From Siderastrea siderea (Eukaryota; Cnidaria; Anthozoa; Scleractinia; Rhizangiidae), in contig OZ034969.1 of NCBI GenBank assembly GCA_964030785.1, positions 72,343,562-72,407,561 of the forward strand: a DNA stretch of 64,000 nucleotides. Reading direction: 5' to 3'. The position numbers were made by a program, and so were the translations under genes. Of the stretch, positions 53,286 to 64,000 are shown one piece after another. The notes beneath the pieces were generated by a model, which did not search any database, had not been told where the DNA came from, and saw only the letters and a program-made list of their open reading frames with translations. Each line of letters starts with the position of its first letter. The first letter of the stretch is position 1.

Positions 53286-56200
53286 ATGGCTAAGCTAAAA
53301 ACAAAGTTGCTAATCGTAGCTGTACTAGGAGTCGTTCTAGCTGTATTTTATCCCAAGATAAAATCAGTTTATGGAAAACACGTAAAGCCTCATGCAGACA
53401 TTGCAGCGAACATTTTGAGAGTCATCAAAGATTTCCACATTTTTGGCTACCATGTCCCGTGGAAATATGTTCTACCAGGATTCGGTTTGTTCCTTGCCGT
53501 GCAGTTATTTAGGGTGAGTGTTTTTATCATTTTGTAAATTGCTTTCCTCTGGCCTATCACTGGTTTATTTCGGCGTTCAACAAAGTTAATATTTTTTCTT
53601 CCGATTCGTTGAGTACCCATCAAATTTAGGAGTGAAGATCCTTAATCAAAAAAGCATTAAAACTTCCATTAAAATAAACTTAATTCGTTTTTAAACCCGT
53701 CAGGAGAGAATATTCCACTCTTAATAACATGATTCTTGAATCGCAGCTCATAATTATGTACATCACAGTTAACAGACATGACACCTGTTAAACTGTTAGA
53801 GATTGTTTAAAACAGTTAACAGAATTCCCTTGGTATATCAGTTTAGACTCTCTTTCTCCCCTTCAAAAATTTTGTCGCAAAAGAATTTCCGTTTGGAAAA
53901 AATAATTAAAGCCATACCCAAGGGGAATTGTTTTGTGCTAGTGTCTACAAGCAACAAAATTTATTTTAAGCTTTTGTTGCTGGACAGATGCTGAAAAAGT
54001 AAGGTGAAACAATTCACTGTCAGAGAATTTTATTATTTACAGTGCTTAATTTTCCAGTTAAGTAAAAATGTCAATGCACTGTTGTCAAAGAGAATGACAA
54101 CACAATAATTGTTTTCCTTGCTATATTTGAGAACCCTTATTTTAATTTCCCTAACATTTGCAAATGTAGAGGACTGTGTGAATAATTTAGCATCTTTTAG
54201 CTTTAAAACCACACCTTGGCCACAAAGTATGTTTGTCTGTTTACGATTTCTAACAGGTACCTGAATTCTATTGTGAATTTAGAATAGTTAGACTTCTCTT
54301 GAGTACAAAGTTCACCAACTAACTTTTAATATTAATCAGTCTGGAGTTTGGCCACGTAAATAGCAGGTCTTTTCATTCCTTTGTAATTGCAAGGCTATTG
54401 CCAGTTGTACATGTCAGTCCATTGGAAATCAGCCATATTTTACACATGCCAAAAAATAAATTGCGACAATAAATTGCATGCTACCCATTAGATGCGTGCA
54501 TGTCTGCAATTTTCAAAATGCATATACATGTACATCTGAAATATTTAAGGCTGCGAGATGTCAAAATATTATTAGACATACAAAATGTGCACCTGAGGCA
54601 AACTGCAATGTTTGAGCTAATTTTTTTTAAATCCCTTTTTAAATATAATGGTGTTCTTATTGTAAAAGTGTATAAAAATGTTAGTCTGCCATTGGTTTGA
54701 ATTGCAAATATTAAGACAGGGTCCAAAATTAACTTTTGAAGTAGGTTGCCCATTGGACAACCATCTTTTCAGATCTAGGCGTCCAAGATGAAATCTAGTC
54801 ATCAAACAATAAACCATAACTTAATAAAATCAAAGTGAAGTATTTAGTATTGCACAGCTGAATAAAATGAATGACATGCAATGATTGTTTGTGTTTTGTC
54901 CATCAATGTAAAATTAAGTAGTTCATTCCTGAGTGTCATCATCATCATCATCATCATCATCAACATGTACAATGGCACTCATTTCCCTTTGATGGGGGCC
55001 ATAAGGTTGATTTCTGGGGCGTCTTGCCCTTGCCCCAGCATTCCACCACAAAAGAACTCCTGGCATTGGGTTGAAATCTTCAATCTTCTCTACTCCAGGT
55101 TCACATAGCTTGATGCTAGTTAAGCCACGGTCGACTAGTTTTCCAGTGTGACTGAAATTTTCAAAGCCATGAGTTTTGCTGAGGCTCCGAGGTTTCTGTT
55201 CGCTTTTTCTTGTTTTCTGATTCTGCCCCAGTTTCTCCTTCTGAATCTTTTCGTTTTCTTTCACCAACCTTTGTTTTCTCAGATGCGTTTCTTATAAACC
55301 GTAACAAAGTGTTACGCTTCTCTGAATTCTCCATTTTAGGAAAAGCACGTGGCATATACATCTGGGAATTTTTAAGAGTTTGGGTGTTACTGCTCAGCGG
55401 TAGAACACAAAACAAGATGGCGGAGAAAACAAATGTTTGTGTGCGAATCATAACGAATGGACTGGCTATTATACTGTTCCATTTCTCATGCAGAAACCTC
55501 GACCCAAGATTATAATTTTTAAGGTCTTTAGCCTAAACTGTTTATATCTTCAAGAGGCTGGGAGCTTGAATTATGGTCGTCCAGTGGGCAACCATGTTCT
55601 GCAATTTGGTCGTCAGTGTTAAATTCTGGTTGTCTCTTGCAACTGGACGACCGTAAATTTCGGACCCTATAAGGGCTCAAGTATATTTTTTTTAAATCAT
55701 AACATTCTTCTTTCCAAAATTAAATTGCAACTCATGAGTGAGTGTTGTTACCAAAATATGAATTGATGTCCTGTATCGATGTCCATTTGCATCATATGTG
55801 CCACTGGACTATTTACTATTAATTTAAATAGCAAAAGCAATAATTAGACCTAATAAGTATTAGTAAAAGCAACTTGCCATACGAATATCTGGAGTGATGT
55901 AAGGTACATGTAGCCCATATAGCCAACCACATCCCTGGAGGTAAATGATTTGAAGAAAATAAGTAACAAAATTAAAAACAAGTAGGTTCCATTCTCAGTT
56001 TATAAATGTTGATCTGAGCTGTAGGAATACCGTATTTATCTCTTATGACAGAGACGTCGTAGATTGAAGAAGTTGGCTGAAGAACAAAAGAAAAAAGACC
56101 AAACGTTTATGACAGAGGAGGAAGGTAAAGGCTTGTTATGTCTTTGTACATCTTAATAACTCTCCCCAAGAAGACTCTTAATATTATTAATGAGCTACAA

Positions 56201-59200
56201 AGTAGTCTAGGGATGGAACAATGACTCTCTCAGGGGATATTACTGTATATTCATTTGATGAATTTGTTATTAATTTAATATGTGACTCAGGGGATATTAG
56301 GGTGTGTGGCTCGTCCAGGAAGAATCCACCTACCCACCCAACTCCCTATGAAAGGTCATTGGTCAGGAAATTCTGAAGGAGTGGGTGGAGAGGAGGGGGG
56401 TCTCCAAACCCCAAACTTTTTAAAGAAAGGTCTGAAGAGAAACTAGAATTTCCCAGTGGGGGTGGGGAGGGGGGGTGGGTGGTCTGAATATTTCCAAGGA
56501 AAGCTCATTCTAAACGCGTCTTTACTGGTTCAGGGTAAAAGAATGATCAAGTGAACAAGAAGTTGCTGGTTGTCATTTGGGAATTATCGGCTGGGTGTTA
56601 AAAATAGAATTTACAGTCAACTCCATTACAACGGACATTCTTTGTCACCACACCTTGATGTCCAGATTAATTAGCAGTCAACTGTTAAGTAGTGGGAGAT
56701 AATGTTTCACTAAATGTTCAAGGACTTTTGTATAAACTTTGACATCTCTCTATGAATACAGCACATACAGTATGCGTATTTAATGACTGTATGATTGTCA
56801 GGGTAAATAATTATGAGCAAAACTGCCTGCATTATGTTGGACTTTGCTTGAAATCAGATGTCGGCATATAGACGGAGCCTGAAGCTGGGCCAAGGTGTCT
56901 ACAAGATGGAATTTAATTGTGTAATTGTGTTTTACAAGATTCAGTATCTTTACAAAGCCTGCATTCCCCCTGCTACTTATAACAGATAATTATCCTAATG
57001 CCTTCAGTTAGCAGGTTTTGTCCAGTTGAGTTCTCTTTTACCTCTTAATTTGCCATGCCATGCTTGATATTAGTTGTGCCAGTGCCAGCAAAATAAATGT
57101 TTTCAAAGTTATATCAATTACCACCATTTTCACTACTACGCGACTTTTCTTTTCAAAACACCTCTGAGCACTTTGCAATACGCTTCCGTCAATCATACCT
57201 TATATGGGAAGTTTGTGATGTTACCGCAATTGAATTGAGCTCGAAGGAATAAATATAGTGCCAAATTATCCCGTAAATTTGCGCTGGCGAGTCATATATT
57301 GACTAGTAAGAGGCTTTAGAGTTGTTGATGTTGCAAGAATACTTCACGTTTGGTAGATATTTGTAAAGAAATTTCGACATTTCTTCAGAATTAAATACCC
57401 GCTTGGTGGATTATCCTATGCGGCGGATGGCAAGCGTGCGTTTAAACTCGCGAATAAGCTAAACCAAAGTGTGAATTAATAATTCTAGCTTTTCTGACCT
57501 GAAAATAGCACACAACATGTTATTCACCATGAGTATAAATCTGGTAATATCCCGAAGTGTACGAGGACGAAATTCAGGAGTGGATAGAGTATGCAACGGG
57601 AAAACGAATCATGATCGGCGTGCGATCAACCGATTCGTGAAGAAAATGGGTTTTACAAGAAGAAAGGTACGTATGACTAGCTGAATTTTTTTGGAAGGAA
57701 CACTGCTAATTCTAATCACCTATCACCTCCAGAATGAATTGAAAAAACAAAATAAAGCACAAGCCTATAATGCACTTGTAACGTTTGTTGTTCTACATTT
57801 TGAGAATGTAAACATATAACGCTGTGACACGATAGGGAAATTGTTATTTCTACAAGCGGGAATGGGGAATCGAGGAAAATATTTAAGCTTACTTTCAAGT
57901 TTACTTGTTCGTTATAACTCAAGACGATTGCCAAAGAACGTGATGAGGGAAACAGGCTAGGACGATGTATTGTCGTAGGATCGCTGAATTTCACCAAGAA
58001 CAGTTGCTATTTATAGATGAATCTGAGAAGTTCTGATTCATTTATAAATAGCAACTGTTCTCGGTGAAATTTAGCGATGACCCACGATGATACATCGCCC
58101 TATTTCGCTTATCATGTTTTTTGGTAATCACAGTGAGCTATAACGAAGAAGTTAACATGAGACTGTGCTAAAATATTTTCCTTGATATTTCCCCGTTCCC
58201 GCTTTTCTTGCTAGCATGTCACAGCGTTAACATTCACGTAGAACAATGAACGTTATAAAGCACTTATGCTTTGTTTTTCATTCCATTCCTCGGGTGATCC
58301 ATTCCTTGGGTGATAGGTGTCTAGAATTGGCATCGTTTCTTGCAAAAACAATCCAACAAGTCCTACGTACGTTTCTTCAACTTTCTTCTTGTCAAACCCA
58401 TTTTCTTCACGAATCGGTTGATCGCACGCCGATCATGATTCATTTTCCCGTTGCATACTCTATCAACTCCTGAATTTTGTCCTCGTACACTTCGGGATAT
58501 TGCCAGATTTATATTCGTGGTGAATAACATGTCGTATGCTATTTTCAGGTCAGAAAAGCTAGAATTTTTACTTCACACTTCGGTTTAACTTATTCATGAG
58601 ATTAAACGCAAGCTTACCATCCACCGCATAGGATAATCCACCGAGCGGGTATTTAATTCTGAAGAAATGTCGAAATTTCTTTACAAATATCTACCAAACG
58701 TGAAGTATTCTTGCAACATCAACGACTCTAAAGCCTCTTACTAGTCAATATATGACTCGCCAGCGCAAATTTACGGGATAATTTGGCGCTATATTTATTC
58801 CTTCGAGCTCAATTCAATTGCGGTAACATCACACACTTTCCATATAAGGTATGATTGATGGAAGCGTATTGCAAAGTACTCAGAGGTGTTTTGAAAAGAA
58901 AAGTCGCGTAGTAGTGAAAATGGTGGTAATTTACCTTGAAAGCTGATTTAACAGGCTTTTGAAATTCATACATACCTGCCCTGATTCTAAAATTGAATTT
59001 CAGGAAACAGAACCTTACATGTACACGTTTAAAAAGCCTTGTCAAGCTGAAGTTGTGAATGGTTTGTGGTATGCAGTGGAATATTTTCAAGGTTAATACT
59101 TAAGCCTTCAATGTACAGTGTTTTAAATTTTCTTCTCTGTATTTAACTTTTCGTCCAATTTTTTAGAGTTTTTCTCTCCATTTGACTATTTTGCCTTTCA

Positions 59201-61015
59201 TTATTTTCAAAACATTCTCAACTTATAACTGAGCTAATTCCATCAAGGTTCATTATTGGGATCACTTTCGATTGGCTATAATCATACTTAATTGCGGTTA
59301 ATTGAGTAACAGGGGGAATGTATGGCTTTTCTTTGAATAAATCTAACATCACATCTGTGTAATTCTTTGCCTTTAAACAACTGCTCTTCATATTTCTTCT
59401 TGTTACCATGTGGTTTTATAGGCTTCTGCCAATGCTGAAAATCTTTAAGTCACCAACTTTAAATCTTTAAAGTAACATTCATTCACCTCTTCTTTTTATA
59501 TATCTGAGCTCTTTTGCAAACAGTTTTCGTAACCTTTAACCTGTCATTTGCACTAATAAGCTGTATTAATCAGATATAAGGTTTCTTGTCTGTTTCCTGG
59601 CATATAGTGTACATCAAGTGAGTATTTTGGGCAAATCGACTAAAACAATAAATATTCAACATTCCCCTTTCAGCAAAACAAGGTCGTACCACAAACCATG
59701 TCACAAATACTGAAAAACTTGACAATGCTGCCCCATCTACCAACTTGTCCGACATGTCAGTGCTAGGAAATCGAGTGCGTACATACATGTACTGGCCTTC
59801 AACGAGCTCTGTTAATGTGTTTGAACTGGCGAGAGCAGGCTTTATGTTTACTGGAATAGATGATGTTGTGAAATGCTTCCAGTGCAAGGGCACCCTAAAA
59901 ATGTGGAGGCCCGGAGACGACCCCTTGGAGGGTCACAAAGAATATTACCCAGACTGCCCATATGTAATGGCACTTGATGCAATTAAAAAGCCAGTTAACA
60001 CCAAAACCCAACTGGAAGACCTGCTAACTGTTTCTGAAGGAGTAAGTTGTCGTCTGCGGCAGTTACGTTCCCTTCAGAGTAAGGCATCAGGAGTTGAACC
60101 AGGTAGGAAACGTGACTAAGTTTTGGGGGAGGAGTACTGAGTGGGGCCTCTAATAGGCAACATGTCAACACAACCCTAGGTTGGAGATTTGTTGTACTGT
60201 TTACACTAGTGGGGAGAAGCATTGCATGACAAACACTAATAACGGCTGCGTGGGAGACTATAAGAAAAAGATATTTTTAATTTAGTGTGTATTTAGTGTC
60301 AAGTAGTCAATTTGATCATTTTATTCTTTGATTCCCTGCAGTTATAATTACTTTAAAGATCTTTTGTGCAAGGAGCAAATTATGAAAATCATTGTTTTTA
60401 CACTCTCATTGTTTTAGAGTGCAGGGAAAATCGTTTTTTGAGGCTAATTAATTTGTATTAATGGGATTAGTAAGACTAAAATAACCTGGCAACTAAAATG
60501 TCAGGATCTGACAATCTTTTGCTTGTTTGTTGTTGCTGCACAACAGCAAAATCTGCTGGCCCGGGGGCTGCAATGATTTTACTTCTTAATAAAGCTATCT
60601 ATCTAGCTTCAGGTTATCAATGGGCTAAACTTTCTTTACATGTGGTTGCATCTGTGGACAAAACCATTCAGAGGTCAGAAATAAAAATGGTCTGTTTTTC
60701 TTGCCAGCCATTCTTTCAATTAAATGGTCAGTCCCCATGCCTTATTTATTACCTAGAGTTCGGGTTATTAAATTTTAGATTAATTTATTTATTTTTTGTT
60801 TTTACATTTTTTGTTCAACAGCAAAGAAGCATCTTACAGAACTGCAAAAGAGATTGGACACCACTGAGCGTACCATGCATCTTGTAATGAAACAAATGGA
60901 AGCTGTCACCAAGTGTCTGGCTAAGACACTTGCCGATGACCCATCGATGAGTGGGGATAAATCCTTGGCGGAGATCACAGAAGGGCTTGTCAACTTGAAA
61001 GAGAGCAATGTTTGA
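53286..61015 (+). CDS. BIR-domain protein with N-terminal hydrophobic segments and C-terminal coiled coil, 307 aa
   Basis: Four exons: 53286-53513, 56052-56124, 59674-60102, 60822-61015; GT/AG borders, phases 0, 1, 1, total 924 nt. Residues 8-23 (LLIVAVLGVVLAVFYP) and 61-75 (YVLPGFGLFLAVQLF) are hydrophobic and probably membrane-inserted, followed by a basic stretch RRRRLKKLAEEQKKKDQ. A single BIR zinc-binding domain spans about residues 133-200: TYMYWPS, ELARAGFMFTGIDDVVKCF, CFQC and GDDPLEGHKEYYPDC give ligands Cys168, Cys171, His188 and Cys195. The last exon (from residue 244) is helical with heptad-like spacing. No RING, CARD or UBA is present. BIR proteins regulate caspases, NF-kB or cell division; which applies here is unknown. 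An organelle or ER membrane location is inferred from the N-terminus. The upstream in-frame TTG at 53268 is not used as start because an ATG lies at 53286. Confidence 0.85.
54717..55668 (-). mobile_element. hAT-like element remnant with broken ORF in intron 1 of the BIR gene
   Basis: The left end CAGGGTCCAAAATTAACTTT and the right end AAATTTCGGACCCT are inverse. The minus strand holds overlapping frames: 55451-55161 (NTLLRFIRNASEKTKVGERK) and 55267-54923 (GLTSIKLCEPGVEKIEDF). A (TCA)n microsatellite lies at 54938-54964. The hAT assignment rests on the termini only. Confidence 0.4.
57116..58931. mobile_element. 1.8-kb near-perfect palindrome (foldback element) in intron 2 of the BIR gene
   Basis: Both ends read AATTACCACCATTTTCACTA inward, and the two arms of about 900 bp remain alignable to a centre near 58024, where TTTATAAATAGCAACTGTTC is the inverse of GAACAGTTGCTATTTATAGA. 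The loop is only about 15-20 nt. Reading frames in the arms are not conserved and look non-coding. Confidence 0.85.
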
Positions 61016-62690
61016 TGGAAAAGGTCTCAAAACGTTTTCACTAAAAATCTATGCACAGCACATGCACTTCTTCAGGTCCTGGTGAAACAGTTGTTTCAAA
61101 GTTAACTTGGCCACACACATATGGGCAAAAAACTTGTTAACTGCTGTTGACAAAACTGGGGTGTCTCAAAAGTATTAGTTATGTTGGGATTTGACTTACT
61201 GTACAAATTAGAGCAGCGCAAACATTTTGTTTTCACTTTGAAATGTAGCTGAAATGTAGAAATGTTGTTTTCACCTTGAAACCGCTTCTGCCTGCGCTAT
61301 ATTCATGTTGCATCTGATTTGTTTCAACCTTGTTCCCAAGGTCTAAGGAGAGACCCTAGGAATGAGGTTGGGTTGGTTTTCCTTGAAACGCGATAAATAT
61401 TTCACAGCTGTCAAGTACATGTTTACCTGCCCATTTATGGTCTTTTCACCAACACTGTATTATAACTTTAACTAGAAAAAAAATTTTTCCAATGAATTAT
61501 GCTAGAATGCAGGACCATTTTGAAGGATATTGATAATGATAAAACCATATGCCATCTTTTTGGCGTATGCATATAAAATGGACAAAGAATAATTTGCCTG
61601 AATATTTGACAATTTGTCCCTAATGGTGAAAATTTAATGTATAAAAATGAATTTTTACATCGTTATTAACAGGTATTTTGCAATTTTTGTTAATAATTTT
61701 AGTTCTGAAATTCATGGTTACCCTTATTGGTGCACTCAGAAACTAAGTTATTTATACCAGTGAAGACTGAAAAACAGAATCGCGTATTTATTGAATGTTG
61801 ACATTAAAATACAATAATAATATCTCATCATAATTTATTGGGAAGTAGCGGTGAATATATTTGCCCTTTCATTACTTTTTTTGAGAAACCTGTCAAATAT
61901 CGCTGAGTGTTTTTTATACAACGTACGTCACTACCTGTTTTTTTTTTATGCTTAGGGATGCACTTGTCAGAAGAAAGAAAGATTAACTAAATTATGGGAC
62001 TGGTGAAATCTGAAATTTTGTAATGACTCGGGCTCGCTATTACTGACACATCGTTATTAAGTCTGGTATTAGGTTATGGTATTAGGCTACAATTTTTATC
62101 AATTCAAAATAAAACTGTTAAAAATTCGATGAGTGTGCTGTAAATTGTTTGTGTTCGTGTGAAAGATTTCGTGGAAAACCTAAAAACACCCGAGGAAGGG
62201 AGGTAATGGGTGAGGTTTTCTCTGTCAATAGCCATGTATTCCAACGGCCTGCATCGCCCTTCATTTAAGTTGACCAACACATTGTACATCTTCCACTTGA
62301 TCAGACCTTTTGAATCCTTCTAAGCCGACCACATCCTGCACTAAGAGCGACCACAGCTTAAAACTCTTTTCATACATGGTGATAAGTTTTTCACCGGGAA
62401 CGACTTAATTCGTTAATACCTTGGCAACTGAGTGACTTTGTTGCTGTAGAGAAATAACTTGCTTGCTTTGCTGGAGGTCGGGATCTGTAACAGCAATCGG
62501 AATCTATGGACGTCAGATTCAACAGCGCTTGTGCCAACAGTAGCTAGTTTATTAGCTAACATAAACCGCTACATGTAAAACCCAATACAACTACGTACAG
62601 GACTGGATCGTTGTTACCGGCGCTTCTCTGGGGTGTTACCCACCGGGTAACCCCAGCGAGTGTAACCTCGTCAGGTATAACTCGTCGGGC
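61016..62690. other. 3' flank of the BIR gene
   Basis: AT-rich, presumably containing the BIR gene 3' UTR. No canonical AATAAA was found close to the stop, and no further gene was recognised. Confidence 0.4.
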
Positions 62691-62835
62691 GTAACTGAAG
62701 AACTACGTACATAGGGGATATTACATGGTTGCGCGGAGATACGACATATACCTTCGCGAACGAGTGAAATATTTTTCAACACGAGAAGATAAATGTCTTA
62801 TCTCCAAGAAGCCATGTGATTTTCTGTTTATTATA

Positions 62836-63139
62836 TAGACACCGATGAAATACCAGGATAACGATTTCTTGGAATAATCCTTTATTCGCTGAATCAATCT
62901 AATAAAATATAGATCTGACGCACATTCGAATTTTAGTCGAAAAGTAGAGAAAATAAGTGGCGTTTATATGTATTCGGAATATTATAGCAATAAGGCGTAT
63001 AACGTTTAAAATTTCACCGGCTGAGACTGAAGTAGCCATGACAACCGTGATATCTTCACATGTGAAAGATAAAAATCGTATCTTCACTGGATACGAAATT
63101 TTCGTCCTTGGAAAATTCCTGGTATTTCATCGGTGTCTC
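62836..63139. repeat. MITE with GACACCGATGAAATACCAGG inverted ends
   Basis: The left end at 62838 and the right end CCTGGTATTTCATCGGTGTC (to 63138) are exact inverses over 20 bp. Flanking sequence (GGGATATTACATGG...GAACGAGTGAAATATTTTTC, 62704-62780) looks like part of a larger repeat. Confidence 0.75.
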
Positions 63140-63364
63140 AAGCACTTTAATGTGTTAATTCCAGTCTCTACACAGATGACGCAATCTTTTGACAACTAAC
63201 TCCTAAACTGCCTCTCGTTATCAATGAACTATTTATTTTTCTAGGCTGTTCAGGTGGTTCACACGTCAAGGCGTTACACTACAATACAAATGAACTGGTG
63301 GTGCTATAACATGTTTAGTCAGGACTCCTACGAAAGTTGCTGCCGAATTTTCATGTTTCTATAC

Positions 63365-63930
63365 TATTTACAACAACAACAACACACTTTATTTGCATTC
63401 CCAATTACAAATGGTATTGCAAAAGTATAGGAAAATAATGATAATAATAATACGAATTACATCTAAAGATATGTAAGGGTAAGTAATAGGATCAACTAAT
63501 TGACGATTGTTGCGATTGTCGATTCATTTCTTAGTGCAAAAGCTTCATAAATGAAGTAACCTAATTTTTTACAGAGAAAGGCATCTATATTATTAAAGAG
63601 AAATATAATTTTTTGATTGGCATCTAAAGAACTAAAATCATAATAAACATTAAGAAACATCAACAAATCCTCTTCTCCCGACGGTAAAAACTTCGTCGAT
63701 AAAACGGTAAAAACTACAGTCTGATTCTTCCCGACGGTAAAAACTACAGTCTGATTCTACACATAAATTTATTACTCTATATCCAACGTTTGGACCCCGC
63801 GTCTTTTGCGTTCTTAAATTGGAGATGGAACCGCAATTTTTGATCACAGCAGACTGATGGGCACGATTATTAGTCCGACACGGAATCAAAACCATGACCT
63901 CCCCGCTCTGCATGTAGTTTGACACCTTAA
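63365..63930 (-). mobile_element. Probable LINE 3' region
   Basis: The minus strand ends in a GTTGTTGTTGTTGT simple tail after an AATAAAGTGTG segment, as in CR1/L2-type 3' ends. The preceding frame (63925-63650) includes TRGPNVGYRVINLCVES and an 11-codon internal duplication. Assignment is tentative. Confidence 0.35.
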
Positions 63931-64000
63931 CAAGAGCAAACCAGGTCGGTTGTAAAAAATGTATATGCTTGTCGCGGTTTGTAATTCACCTCAAACGAAA

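Noticed and set aside
59570..60222. Minus-strand frames over the BIR exon
   Set aside because: The plus-strand exon has splice sites and a complete BIR zinc signature; the minus frames have neither.

Overview
The window is eukaryotic nuclear DNA: genes are split into many short exons with GT/AG introns, intergenic DNA is AT-rich, and decayed transposons are everywhere. The repeat mix (DIRS-type tyrosine-recombinase retroelement, Penelope-like fragments, a tRNA-derived SINE, piggyBac-like and pogo-like MITEs, hammerhead-like motifs) together with the protein divergence points to an invertebrate animal. An anthozoan cnidarian, probably a stony coral, is my best guess; that is inference from repeat style and not proven by the sequence.

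Three genes can be assembled with consistent splice phases. WDR4 (minus strand, 17923 to 5824, 11 exons, about 399 aa) encodes the WD40 partner of the METTL1 tRNA m7G methyltransferase. Its first intron holds a decayed DIRS-like retrotransposon. SUPT5H/SPT5 (plus strand, 18082 to 46713, 31 exons, 1018 aa) encodes the DSIF elongation factor subunit with acidic N-terminus, NGN, KOW domains and phosphorylatable C-terminal repeats. The two genes are head to head, with 158 bp between start codons, so they probably share a bidirectional promoter. A third gene (plus strand, 53286 to 61015, 4 exons, 307 aa) encodes an unusual BIR-domain protein with hydrophobic, probably membrane-inserted N-terminal segments and a C-terminal coiled coil.

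Layout: 1-5.7 kb is mostly intergenic, with a Penelope-like fragment, a LINE 3' end and one weak candidate gene start on the minus strand. 5.8-17.9 kb is WDR4. 18.1-46.7 kb is SUPT5H, whose introns carry a 2.36-kb TTAA-flanked piggyBac-like element, several MITEs, a 3.65-kb foldback element with 51-bp tandem repeats, small hairpins, a LINE fragment and a Penelope-like remnant. 46.9-53.3 kb is intergenic, with a SINE, a second copy of the piggyBac-like element, tandem duplications and one weak candidate exon. 53.3-61.0 kb is the BIR gene, with a hAT-like remnant in intron 1 and a 1.8-kb palindrome in intron 2. 61-64 kb is intergenic with a MITE and a probable LINE tail.

Functionally, SPT5 (transcription elongation) and WDR4 (tRNA modification) are housekeeping genes, which fits the short shared promoter. 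The most unusual material is the set of large inverted repeats inside introns, the scattered hammerhead-like ribozyme cores near Penelope-like remnants, and the membrane-BIR-coiled-coil protein.
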